This document shows, piece after piece, positions 43,301 to 54,616 of a DNA stretch of 64,000 bases. Below the pieces are notes generated by a model. That model searched no databases. It was given only the letters and a program-made list of their open reading frames with translations, and was not told the DNA's origin. The position numbers and the translations under genes were made by a program. The stretch is from Marsupella aquatica (Eukaryota; Marchantiophyta): assembly GCA_973895155.1 (NCBI GenBank), contig OZ316896.1:12896001-12960000 (forward strand). The letters are read 5' to 3'. Each line of letters opens with the position of its first letter. The first letter of the stretch is position 1.

Positions 43301-44792
43301 TACGACAACTATCACTGGATGGTGAAGTTTGGAGATCCTTTGTTTCATCGTCATGCAGCCAGTAAGATCCATCGTCTCCAAACGTCTTGATTTCACTTTT
43401 TCGCAAGTTTGTTTAAGTAAATGTCCTGTTACACAGCCTGTCTCTTGTAGTCCCCTTCGAAGGAGGATTTCGCGTGCTCTACTTAGTGTCCTAGCTGGTG
43501 ACGAGAACTAATGATGTCCTCTGTTTGTTTATGTATGCGAGTCGAATTCTGAAACTATCGTCCGTCTTGGTTTGCAGTGACTACCATATGGGGCCTTATT
43601 GCACTACGTCTTGCAGATGAGGCAGTGTTGCCTTTTGACTATTCTACCTATGCGAAGGAACTGCAGGTAATGCCACATGTTAAGATCTTTAGTACTTCCA
43701 AGAATTTATGGCTAATGGAACCATAAGATCAAGTCGACTTGGATGTGTGGATTCCTTGAACGTTTATTATTATGGTAGACCCTCTGAAAGTATTCACTAC
43801 GTGACCACGATGCGAAAGCGGATGTCCAGACCCTACCTCTGTTTTCGCAGGAGATGTCGGGTAGGAATGTCTGCTCACGGAAATGTTCCTTTGTTGATAT
43901 GTGTAGAACTATGCCCATCAAATCCAGGTCGAGCTGGAGAAAGTTAAGGCCTTCTCAGACGTTGTGATTACTCCTCTCGTTACTGCGATAAATGATCTAT
44001 CTAAAGCAGCTTCTCATATCCGGCAAGATTCGAAGGTGTTCCAGAGCTTCAGACCAGACGCAAGCGACATTTTTTACTTTCTCCTTCGGCGTAGAGCCAT
44101 CAATGATAGACTGATGCTAGCAGAGCGTGCCTTTTTAGATTCTGATGGGTTACCAGGCCCAGGAAGGCAGTGGTACAAACATCTGGTGAGTGGCTCTTTA
44201 TTTCAGACATCCCTGGTTCTGCATCATGTCAGTCGAACGGGTTTCTACTGTGTTAGCTCCTTCGCTTCACTCATACCTTCACCCGACAATCGGTGGGATG
44301 CAGTGCAATGCAGTCTGCATGGTGCCTGGATTCCCTGTAGGAGTAGTCGATAGTGGTTCTGTAATGTCTTGATTCAAGTCTGACATTGAATCCTTGATGG
44401 ATTGGTATTTTAGTCAAAAGCTTTTTTGTTTTTAGGTCCTCTGTTTAGCAAAAGTTTTTTGTTTCTAGGTCTGTTTAGCAACAGATTTTTTGTTTCTAGG
44501 TCTGTTTAGCTGTCTGTCTAGTTTTAACTTAGCTTGTCTTGTCTGCCTCACTTCCTGGTACTTCGGGGCCAGTATGAGCTTCCTTCTCTGATGGTGTTTT
44601 TTTCTCCAGGTTTACGGTCCTGCAGGAAATAATAACTACGGATCAACGAACTTCCCGGGCATACTGGATACCTTGTCAACCGCTTGCAAGTATGGAAACG
44701 CAATAAATTGGAATGCCCTTCAACATGAGATTTGGCGTGTTGCCCGTGCCATAAACGGAGTCTCTTCAATTTTGCGGGGTAGCCTATCATAG
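40400..44792 (+). CDS. AMP1: AMP1-like glutamate carboxypeptidase (M28/NAALADase family)
   Basis: Ten exons: 40400-41518, 41636-41785, 41959-42051, 42269-42421, 42602-42676, 43002-43089, 43278-43361, 43578-43666, 43907-44185 and 44610-44792. All introns are GT-AG (117-424 bp) and phases join cleanly to 770 codons. The protein is a type II membrane protein: cytosolic tail, hydrophobic span at about 60-78, protease-associated domain at about 170-300, zinc peptidase core and C-terminal dimerisation domain from about 640. Zinc ligands match human GCPII in order and spacing: H403 and D413 ([17 protein letters not shown]), catalytic E450 with E451 (SWDAEEYGM), D479 (YINVDCAV) and H565 (YPVYHSEYD). 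Plant AMP1-class proteins are ER proteins affecting meristem size and miRNA-guided translational repression; the peptide substrate is unknown. ATG 40511 (733 aa) is an alternative start just before the membrane anchor; Arabidopsis AMP1 is about 705 aa, so the shorter form may be correct. All catalytic residues are intact, so the gene appears functional. Confidence 0.93.
44420..44512 (+). repeat. Triplicated acceptor-like repeat in last intron of AMP1-like gene
   Basis: Three units of about 31 bp, each TTTTTTGTTTcTAGGTctGTTTAGCa-like, lie 100-190 bp upstream of the true acceptor (tttctccag|G, exon start 44610). Every unit contains a pyrimidine-rich tract followed by TAG|G. Confidence 0.75.
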
Positions 44793-46260
44793 CCCGTGCT
44801 CACAATTTTGTGGCAAGCTTTCCGGGCACTATGCATGGGAAAAATTTGCTTTGGGTTGAATAGGTGTAACATAGGAAAAATTGTTTTTAGTGATGAAGGC
44901 TTTCATTCCTTCCCACTGGCACTGCCGCTACGAACAGACAGACTGAGTGGCTTGGAATGAATGCCCTCCTTTATTGTACACAGTTTTATGAGTGATGAGA
45001 AAACTTACACGGAGATTCATTTATCAGATTAGCCTCTTCCCGGCAGTGACATTCTCTGTACTGTGCGGATTTTAGATCTAAACATGTTCCCACTGTACTA
45101 GAGGGTACTTGGATCGGTAGTTTCATCTGTAACAATAGTTAAAAGAGAAGGTTGTTGAACTCGTTCACAGGGTCCAATTACCTCTCATTGATCAGATTGA
45201 ATAAACAATGAGCTGAAAGGCTTACTCAATGGAGTTTGCACCTTCAATGTCCGTAATATAATCGGGCTACGATTATGGATGCTTTTGTTCTCTTTTGAGG
45301 GTCAGATATGGCTGCATGATTCCAACTATTCGATTGTTTGCCGAGTCATTTGAGAGTCGCTGCTGCGTATGACAAGTACTTTACCTGATTCCTGATGGAT
45401 GTCGTCCCCTGATTTTCCTCCAAACGTCTCTCTGTTGCGGTCGAAAACAGAACGACCCTTGCCGTGTGGTTGACAATGTCCAAAGAAATGACTGATCCAG
45501 TTTTTCAAAACAATGCCAGAATTAGAATCTCCGTTGTGGTTCATGAGATCAGGCGAATGGGAGTATCTGTTTCCGAATCTGATCTTTAGGAGACAAAATC
45601 GACGATATTTGCTCTATGTAGTAGGTGGGGAGTTGATCGGACCTTCCAGTTACTGTAGGCAAATGGGAGATACACTTGATACAGTTCTTGCAGAATGTTT
45701 CGCAGACTCTGATGGACTCCCACAAATCTCTGTTTCTCAAGTTCATGTGAAGCCGTCGCATTCATTTAGTGCTTTCATAATTACGGAATATAATCGAACT
45801 TAATGCTAACCTTGTCAAAGAGGATCCCTCTCGGACCCTACCAGACTTGAAGAATGGAGTGTACTGGGCGTGAAGTTTCTTCCTTAGAAAACATTCTTCA
45901 ACAAGGATCTAGATGTCCAATAGTCTAAAAGTAGACAGCAGCTTTCTCGTTTTCGGGTAGACACTCAGTTCAGCACCGCTAGTGTTTCTAAAAGACTGCC
46001 CATTCACTTAGCTAACAAATACCATCCAACAATTTTGAAACGCATTATCTTGAGCGGTTTGGATTGGGACTGAGAGGTACACGAGGAAGCCACTTGAGCC
46101 TAAGAGAGGTCTCGATAAAGGTTGTTGTCTTTATGGATTACTGAATCAGGTAGTGAACCTTACTGAACCTCATTACTTTCCAAATAGGGAGATATCACAT
46201 TATATTATCACATTCTGATGTATGATTATAGGGCAGGGGAAGCATTACAAGGAGGCACTT
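44793..46260. other. 3' flank of AMP1-like gene, no further gene recognised
   Basis: Probably starts with the 3' UTR; an AATAAA lies at 45200-45205. A 96-codon frame at 45513-45803 has no recognisable domain, although part of it echoes exon 9 of the neighbouring gene (see findings). Confidence 0.4.
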
Positions 46261-46480
46261 CTCGGGACAAGATACTGAGAATTTTTAATATCAGCCAGAC
46301 ACATTTCTATCCCCAGATCCCAGAGAGCATCCGAAATGCCCATCAATCTGAGCTCTTGACTAGCATGCATCTCTCGGGACAAGATACTACGAATTTTTTA
46401 TATCAGTCAGCGACATTTCTATGCCCAGAACCCAGAGAGTATCAGAAATGCCCATCAATCAGAGCTCGATCACATCAGAG
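46261..46480 (+). repeat. 112-bp tandem duplication
   Basis: CTCGGGACAAGATACTgagA starts at 46261 and again at 46373. Both copies run through TATCAGnCAG...ACATTTCTAT, CCCAGAgAGnATCnGAAATG and CCCATCAATCnGAGCTC. The period of 112 bp is not a multiple of three, so a coding role is unlikely. Confidence 0.85.
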
Positions 46481-48577
46481 AGAAACTCTAATTGTCCAGG
46501 TGAAAACCTTTCCCTTTTCCCAACCTTTCGAGACCAACAAAAACTGAAAACAACCTTTCCTTCAATTCTGGAAGAGTTTCGTACATCCTTAAGGTACTGT
46601 ACTGTCCTATCATTATTTTCGTCTCACGTCCGACCTATCCAATTGCAAATAGTACGTCATGCCTCCAATCCTCAACCTTTATTAATGGAGTCCTTTACGA
46701 AACCGAACTATACAGCAAGCAAGCTTCAGAAACTTTGTTCTCCGTAGTATAATTGTTTTTGCGGCGGACATCTGAAAGTTAATGCTGAACTGTTTACGTA
46801 CCAGATGGATAGTACCCAATCGCCGACTCATCAGCATCCATCTAACAATCCAACGATCCGTCGTAGCTGGAAATAGAATTGCGAGGATTGACACAAAGAG
46901 GATGCGACATGCGCCTGGTCAATTGATTAATGCGATTGTGCGGAGTACGTCAGGGTGGAAATCGTAAGGATTGTCTGTAGGTGGGCAGACAAGGATACCG
47001 ATGAATGAAAATTTGCAGCGGGGGCCGTCTTTCTTTGACAGGACACCGGATTTTTGAAGACGAGAAAATGTACGAGATGATTGTGATGAATAGACTTGAA
47101 AGATGAAGAAGGAAAGAGGGCTGAGCAGAAGTAGATATCGTACAAATATAAAGTGCCGTAGACGGCACGGAGGGTATATGAAAGTGAGTTGTCTCGCGGC
47201 CCATTCATTATTGGCGATAGGCACGTAGGATCGAGGTCGATCCGTAAGTCGAGCTGGAAGATGGATCCGACGTTAAGTTGTCCGTTCGATGTCCGCCCCT
47301 CATTCTTCCCTGCTGGTAATCACACATCAAAATGTTCCTGCATTCATTGATTGAAAGGGAAAAACTAGCATTATCACTATATGCAGGGGTGTCGTACATA
47401 GTATATGTCATATTTTGATGTGCAGTTACCGAGACCCCTCATTCTTCCCTGCTCTCATCTACCTTCGAATCTGCTTTTCTATAGCAAATTTACGTGGACT
47501 CCATGATCTCTCTCGAAGTTATAAGTCAAGGCCAGGCAGATGGGATCTTCGTCGCCATCCCGCTCACCTGCTTCGAGTTTCACTCACGGCGATCACGTAA
47601 TGGTACGGACGGGCCGAGGGCTTGAATGTCAGCATCTGGTGGTGTTGAAAGGACCAGATCGGAAACGCAACAGCCAGTTGCGTCCTTCTCACTGCTGTGT
47701 TCAATGCTCTCAAATTGAACGCCAGATGTATTTTAAAATATTGTCTAAAACGAAAAATAAATTGCTCTCTTGAAATTTTGCCTTGAAATTTTGCCTTCTG
47801 CAAGAGATTAAATTTCCAGCCCCTCAACAGCAAGATGAAAGACAATGCTGTTTAATCTGGTGTTGTGGCCTTCTCATTCCTGTACACCTGAGCAGGAGGT
47901 CAGCTCCCAAAGTAACAAACTTTGTCTAATATATTTTGACCCACGAGCCGAAAGGTGGGTGCCCAAAGCAAAGTGCCATCTAATCAATTAGTAATCTGAG
48001 ACAGCCGCAGAAAGCTTCCTGAATGCTTCAACACTAGCCAGAATTGGAGTAGCGAGTCCACTTAGATGTGGATTTATTGTTTTTATAGAGCAGACACGAG
48101 TTTTAATTCACATATCAGTTTCTCGTTATATTAAACTTTGCCAGTGTTTTCAGTTCGGTCCCCGCAATCAGAGAATGAGACCATTTCGTCCCATACTTTT
48201 GATGATCTATATCCGTGCCATGCCATGAGTAGACTAGCTCTGGCTAATATTCTTGCTGGGGAGAGGAGAAAAAAGCTTGAATATTCGTCTTAGGACCGAT
48301 TATAGGCCATCACAGACCCGCCAGGACGCAATCACAGAAAGAGACCATCTGCTTCCATGCCTTGGATGATCCATCTGCGCACACCACTATACCAGCCCTG
48401 GGTATCTCACTTACAAACAGCTTAAATTCTCGTCTTTGGACCGATCGCACGTAATCATAGATCCGTCCGGGCGCTGGGTTTCTTGCGCTACACATTTCTG
48501 AGCCGTTCGTAAATTGCTAAACGGCACAAAACAATAAATTAGTACAAGAGTCTTAAGTACATAAGTCAACTGCTTCA
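46481..48577. other. Intergenic, no gene recognised
   Basis: Moderate GC and many short frames on both strands (for example 46919-47224 -, 101 codons), none recognised. Could contain untranslated exons, but nothing supports a specific model. cttgaaattttgcc is directly repeated near 47771-47797. Confidence 0.35.
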
Positions 48578-48640
48578 AACTTGCCAATGTATCATCGTGG
48601 CTAAATTTAACTTGCCAATGTAGCATCGTGGCTAAATTTA
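48578..48640 (+). repeat. 31-bp tandem duplication
   Basis: AACTTGCCAATGTAtCATCG then TGGCTAAATTT, starting at 48578 and 48609, with one mismatch between the two copies. Confidence 0.9.
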
Positions 48641-50489
48641 CAGCTTACCCTTGAGACGCAAATCCAGATTACCGAAAATCAAAGTATCAAAAAACTACTG
48701 TCCCCGGTACATCAAAAGAATGAAGAATGCAAAAGTCATAAAGAATACAAGACAGGAGGAGTAAGAAAGATGCACACCACAATAACCAAATCAGACGGAA
48801 TCGGTGGGGCCCTGGAAGAAAGGGACCGAAGAAAGAGGAGGGAAGGTACCAAAAGAGATTTCAAGAAACAATCGTAGGAACGTAAGATACGAAGCCAAGC
48901 ATAAAGATACCGTGGGACAGATGTTTCTGCCGTGATTGCGTGACTCGAGTGCATGCAACCTGCCTGAAATCACCCATGATTCTTGTTTCAATTTCGGCCC
49001 GTAACGAGCTTCTTTCCCAAGCAGACAAAACTCGTTACTTTGCCTCTGTGCTCTGTCTGCTTGTCTCACGCAGATTGAGAACACACTGCACGGACCACTT
49101 GGTGCAGTCGGGGAGCCGTGAACACGGATGAAAACCCGTGCTGCCCCGGCCGACAGAACTCGAGACAGTAAGTGCATTCCTTGCCCTCCAGGACTTGAGA
49201 ATTGTGGCTGGTATTGGTCCCCTCTGCCGTGCGTTCGGCCATTCATCCGTGCGAGCAAGTGTGGCAATCTCGGGTGCCACGATCAAAGTACAGCTTAATT
49301 TTCTATCAAACACACTCACACACCATACGGGACCATACCAGGACATTTGTGGGGCAGCGACCTGAGCATAACAGCGTATCTCACACAAGTGTTTTCTGGA
49401 AAGCAGTGATGCTGGTGTGTGCACAGCACGCGACCAGGCGACCCAGTTTCGCCGATGCCCATAATCCGCTTGCCGCAGATCCCCGCTACAAAGGAGTACG
49501 ATCGATCGAAGGCTGGTCTTACAGCCCAGCCGCCGGCCTGGCGTGCGAGGAACAAAGAATGGTACCTGTGCTTTGGGCTGGAGTCTAGTGGAGACACAGA
49601 TCATGTGCTATGATTACGAAGAATTGGGTGCCCCAATCCTTTCCCGACTAGCTACCGTAGAGTGTGGTTCACGCAGCTTCCGTTGCCTCTGTGGGTCACG
49701 AATTGCAGCAGTACTGCTGCAGCTGCTGCACTGTCCTACGAGCCTCTCCTGCCCCTGCGTTGCCTACCTGCCTGCCAGCACCAGCAGCAGAGGAAACTCC
49801 TCTACCCTATGGAGCCATGCACTACTTGGATTTCTGTGTCAAGGATTTCTGTGTCAAGGAACAGTTTGAATGGAAAGCGTTGTTCTCTTTTCTGCTCGCA
49901 TTGCAATCATCTCGTGGACAGTACTTTGCTTCCATAGACAGGAACCGCCAGAGTAGGTGGTAATGTTCCCTGTTGTGTTGTGTAGGGTAGCCCATGGACT
50001 GGAGGAGTGTTTCCATTTAGTGCCAATTTTGGGACACTAGCCCTATTACCCAAGAATAGATATGAAGAAAAACAGTCTTGCATAATAAAATTTATATGCT
50101 ACTTGAGCTAGTCTTTGTCCAATACTTGTTTTCTGTCCAACCTCATTTCAGTTTTGTCTATTTTCATATAAATTTTTCACTTCTGTCTGAATTACGGGTT
50201 ACTGTGTAGAGGTTTCACTCTAGACCCTAGGCCCTTAAGAGTAGACTTCATTCGTGCTTTTATAGTAAGATTGCTACAGGTGGAGGACTGGCAACTCTAG
50301 GGAACAAAGGTTATGGGTGTGTAATGATCTCTGCTATATCCATAATGGCATGCCTGGAAATCCCTTTTTAATTTTTTCCCGGACTGTATTTACATACCAT
50401 AAGGATGGGTGGGCTGTTTTTCCCCGGACTGTATTTACATACCATTAGGATGGCGTGGCTGGGGTTCTAGACAGAACTTGTTCCCAGAT
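48641..50489. other. Open-frame-rich block without recognised gene
   Basis: Between 48790 and 49965 both strands stay open over long stretches: 48791-49267 (-, 158 codons), 49035-49604 (-, 189), 49202-49588 (+, 128) and 49664-49963 (+, 99). GC is higher than in the surroundings. None of the translations shows a domain I recognise, and frames that overlap on both strands often reflect low stop density at higher GC. A (GCA/GCT)-rich stretch at 49705-49730 gives polar or Leu-rich runs. gatttctgtgtcaag is tandemly duplicated at about 49829-49860. Confidence 0.3.
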
Positions 50490-50800
50490 TGCTCAGAAAA
50501 GTTGAGTAGCTTTAGGGTTTAGAGGCTAGTAACCCTGTGCCCAGACCATCATTATCCTATGCTTAATAGTGCGTCTCAAAGCTGCCAATTATGGATGATG
50601 GCTTTTGGTCATCTTTTTCACAAGGTTGAGTAAATGTTTTATTTATTTATTTCACGGTCTAGCCTCTACAATGACTAATGGTAATGGCATAGGAGAACAA
50701 TCTTCATGGCAAAAATTTTGGACTATGAATTTGGTAGTTAGTAACTTTTTGTGTCCCTAACTACTGTCCATCAAATATCAAATTCTGAGCTTTGCGATGC
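50490..50800 (-). repeat. Dispersed repeat RB, copy 2 (inverted partner of 16165-16445)
   Basis: Its reverse complement aligns with 16165-16445 through AAAGCTCAGAATTTGAT, AGGGACACAAAAAG, CCAAATTCATAGTCCA and TATGCCATTACCATTA blocks. A loose extension (GGGCACAGGGTTACTAG) also has a counterpart. Confidence 0.6.
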
Positions 50801-50896
50801 CCTAATAAGGCGCCTGAAGGCACCTCCATAATCAGGCACCTCCATAATCAAGGTCTTAAGACTGTAACTAATTAGCCTCTAGTTAGTCCCTGCACA

Positions 50897-51150
50897 CATC
50901 CACTTTTTGGATGTCTAATCCATAAGTTAAAAAAAGTAACTTCTTGTTTTTGGCCATAATCATCCATTTTTTGGATGTCTAATCCATAAGCCAAATTAAA
51001 GGCTAATTTGTCCCCTGCACACATCCACTTTTTGGATGTCTAATCCATAAGTTAAAAAAAGTAAAATTTTGTTTTTGGCCATAACCATCCATTTTTTTGG
51101 ATGTCTAATCCATAAGCTAAAAGAGTAATTTATGTTTTTGGCCGTAACTC
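50897..51150 (+). repeat. Higher-order tandem repeat, 62-64 bp units in a ~125-bp dimer
   Basis: CATCCAnTTTTTGGATGTCT then AATCCATAAG recurs at 50897, 50961, 51022 and 51086. Units 1 and 3 share the preceding cccctgcacaCATCCACTTT, and units 2 and 4 share gtttttggccataAnCATCCATTTT, so alternate units are more alike, indicating duplication of a dimer. Each unit includes the inverted pair CATCCA/TGGATG. Confidence 0.85.
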
Positions 51151-52262
51151 ACTTAGAGCTCTGTTTTGACGGGCTCTAATGCACCTAATGCTTTTCTCTC
51201 ATAAATGTTCTGTGCATTTGTGGATGTTAAGTTCTGGTGAATGAGGGGTTTGCTCTAAAGCCCGATGGATGTTGTGATGTAGAACATCAAAAAATGCTCA
51301 GATAATACTCCTTACAATTTTGGCTGAAATGTGACCTATAAGTGGGTTTGTGACCATATGTAGTTTGTTCGTACATGGTAGTAAGTTGATGTTCATGCAC
51401 AATCTACGTACTCAAGACCTCCAAGCAGGTTGGGGACTTGATTGGCAGAAAACAATTGACCAAAGCCCTTGTTTTCTTCTCTTCCCTCCCGGACCCAACC
51501 CAACCCAGGTCACCTCCACTCCTTTCTTCCTTTTCCCTTGGTTTCCTTCCTTCCCCACCACCTCCTCTCTTGAACCCTAAACCCTGTCCTCAACTCCCCC
51601 CTCCCCTCTTTCCCCCTGGCTGTCACACAGTATCCTTCTCTGATCCCTCCCTGCCTTCTGCGACATCTCAACCTCACAAGGTGTGTAGCCAGTTTTCCTG
51701 TGTTAGGACTATTTTCAACTTCTAGTCTTCCTTATCTTGTGGAGAAACCTTCAGATCCAATGACAAACCCATTGCCACATTGGGCTTTCCACAAAGTCCA
51801 TTGAAGCTACTTGATACTTGAACCTGCAAGGGGGGACCTGGGTACCCGGGTATGCCATGCAACCCAACTCCCGCCACTGGGTGTGGGAGGGCTCAACCCC
51901 CACTACGACTACGAATGCACGAAACAGAGAACAAACAATCACCACCCTGACAAGCAACTTTGCAACTTGCAACTGGGGTACTGTTTTGCAGGCCGAGGAG
52001 CTATTGATGTGCTCCTGAGATGCTAGCTCTCTACGTGCTCCTGATGTGCTCCTGATATTGGGCTTGGGCTTGTTGGAGGCTCATGAGGATCGATGCATCA
52101 GGATGCATCTAAGTGCATCAGCATAGGTCAGGGATGTGCTTTTTCTGAATGTCGGCTGGTACCCAGCTTTAGACCAAAAATTCACTAGTTGGAATAGTTT
52201 CATAACTACTTAGTGCAGAAATAGTAACACTTAGGGCTTGTCTTTCTCCAAAAGGCAATAAG
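51151..52262. other. Intergenic, no gene recognised
   Basis: Frames at 51350-51725 are Pro/Ser/Phe-rich translations of a pyrimidine-rich stretch (51470-51660). The frames at 51751-52026 overlap on both strands. No domain is visible. Confidence 0.35.
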
Positions 52263-52400
52263 GAAGATTTAGTGCATGCATCACAACCTTGGATATAGAG
52301 AAAGCTTGGAAGAAGATTTAGTGCATGCATCACAACCTTGGATATAGAGAAAGCTTGGAAGAAGATTTAGTGCATGCATCACAACCTTGGATATAAAGAA
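52263..52400 (+). repeat. 49-bp tandem repeat, three near-identical copies
   Basis: GAAGATTTAGTGCATGCATC then ACAACCTTGGATATAGAGAA and AGCTTGGAA, with GATTTA at 52266, 52315 and 52364. Copies are essentially identical until the third decays near its end (ataaagaaaatacc). Each has the palindrome TGCATGCA. Confidence 0.95.
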
Positions 52401-54616
52401 AATACCAGAGTACCTCTATGCTGAGCTGTGAAAAGATTAAAATTACTTGTGAAACACAAACCAGAATCAAACCGCAAGACAATCAAGGAAGACTACTTCT
52501 CTGTTCAATGACAAATCTTCAAGAATTTGGTGGTCACTACGGTGTTCATCATTGAGTGCCGCGCTGCCCCTATTGGAATGTCTGATCGAATCCAGAGTTC
52601 TTAGGTCCGTTCTTGAGTCCAATCATATTAGGATCCCCAGGAATCCCACCATCTTGCATTGCATCATTCATTTGATCATCAAGCGATTGCAGTGATTCTT
52701 GTAGCAAGTGGCGAACCTCCTCTCTCTTTCTGCATCAACAATGTTTTAGTCAGGCACCAAAATGAATTGACTCCGCTTCAAGTCTGTACACGTATCTACT
52801 GTATCTTGGGCCGAATGCTGATGGTCAAGAGAAAACCATCGGTACTAAGAGCTGAATATTCAAGCATATGGAATCCCCCAGATTCCGAAACGACAAGACC
52901 CACGGGGGGCGAAGAGTTTATAAAGCCTGCACGGAAATAAAAGATTTCAAACAGACACAAGATATCTGAAGGAAAACTTTTTGGGAGAAACAATTACATC
53001 CATCGTAAAATACACCAAGACTGAAGAAAGAACAGCTGAATAGGCAGATTACAGGAATGTAATATTTCACATCACAAATGGAATAATATGCGACTGGCCA
53101 TAACAACCAAAATAAGATCTCCCTGACCTCCAGACGTCAGGGGATTAGCATTTGGGCCACATTTTCCTTTAGAAATATCTACAGCTTGGTTACACACTAC
53201 ATTAGTGTGCGTACAGCTTTGTAGACCGGTTGTCAGTCCTACGATTGCTTTCTAGCCCAGGAGAACTATCGAGAACATGGCCATGATGTGTCAAGACAAC
53301 TGATAACAGTTTACTCGTAATAGGTTTCCTCCTGTGCGGTTTCAGTTTTGCATTTGAAGATTTGTTCTAGCCATGCTCGTCGACAATTCCAGGTGACTAT
53401 TTTCTCACGTGCCTTTCCGTACTTGGGTCAAAACATCTCAACAGCAAAGTCAGTTGGCGTTTCTTCAACAGTAAGGACACGGAAGGACCACAAGTGGAAG
53501 AATCTCACTTATGGATTCACCTGATTTCTGCTTAGACGCATTGAAGGTAGGGAGCTTGAAAATATGCCATTTATCACTTAATTTTCTATTTCTTACTGGC
53601 ACGGTCAAAAGCGCCAGTCTATCGAAAGGATTCCTTCCCATATGTGGCAGCCTCCCAGGTAAGAAGCTCAGGTAGTCCCTACGACATGACGCAGAATGAT
53701 ACATATATAACACACTGCCAGTTGTGACCTTTCCTCACTATTTGGAGGGTAAGTATAAGAGGAGTACAAAAGAAAAGGAACAAAAATTGAGCATACCACT
53801 CAAATGGACAAAGCGAAGTTCCATTTGCAACAGTCAGACACCATGAAGGTAGAAATAAAAAACAAGAGGTCAGCTAAAATGTCTCCGTTGGATTTATGAG
53901 ACAACAGGGTTAAAACCCCAACGTACACAGGTGGAAATTATTGAACACCCATCGTTTCTGCTTCTTTTTCTCGGTAAGCACACAGTATATAGGTGCACCA
54001 TGGTAATGGTTTACGAGCACAGGGACATCACCTTTTAGGTTTTCTACGCCTGTATTATGACAGATATTTCAATGGATGACCGGAAGTGAAACCACAACGT
54101 CACACAGCATAAACGACTTTAGGGTAGTGACAGGGTGCTCTAAAAAAGCTGAGAAACTTACCAGCTCACTTCCACCATTGGTCTTAAATTCCATGTCAGA
54201 ATGCCAAGCTTAGACCCTGTCAACGCCTTAAATGGGTAAGGGGGCTGTTCTTTGATTAGAGGTTTCATCCAAGGTACTTTGAATGAACGGTCAGCACGGG
54301 TTTTAGTTTGAAGCAAATTCAGTTGTCTGCGATGAACTATTTCTGTGCTTTGGGGTTAAAGTTTGGAGTGTGATTACCTCTTCCCGTGTTTATGAGAAAT
54401 CGGATTTTTATCATACACTTATATCCGTGACACTTCACACAAGGTTTCTGTCGCTTGACAGTCAAGACCACCCAGCGCAGCCAAGCATCGGTCTGGTGAG
54501 CCTCTAGTGATCTCAAGCTACTTCACATCCCAAATTAGATATATTTGTATCCTTTCTTTTCCAGACATCGACATTAGCAACCATCACTAATAATTTCAGG
54601 CAGACTGAGAGCGTAC
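52401..54616. other. Downstream flank of MED7, terminal exon not resolved
   Basis: The last MED7 codons and 3' UTR should lie here, to the left of 54617 on the - strand, but no exon continuing the C-terminal helix was identified. A frame at 53465-53713 (-, 82 codons) and one at 52659-52940 (+) have no recognised domain. On the - strand an exon-like segment with donor GAGCTG|gtaagt ends near 54163. Confidence 0.35.
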
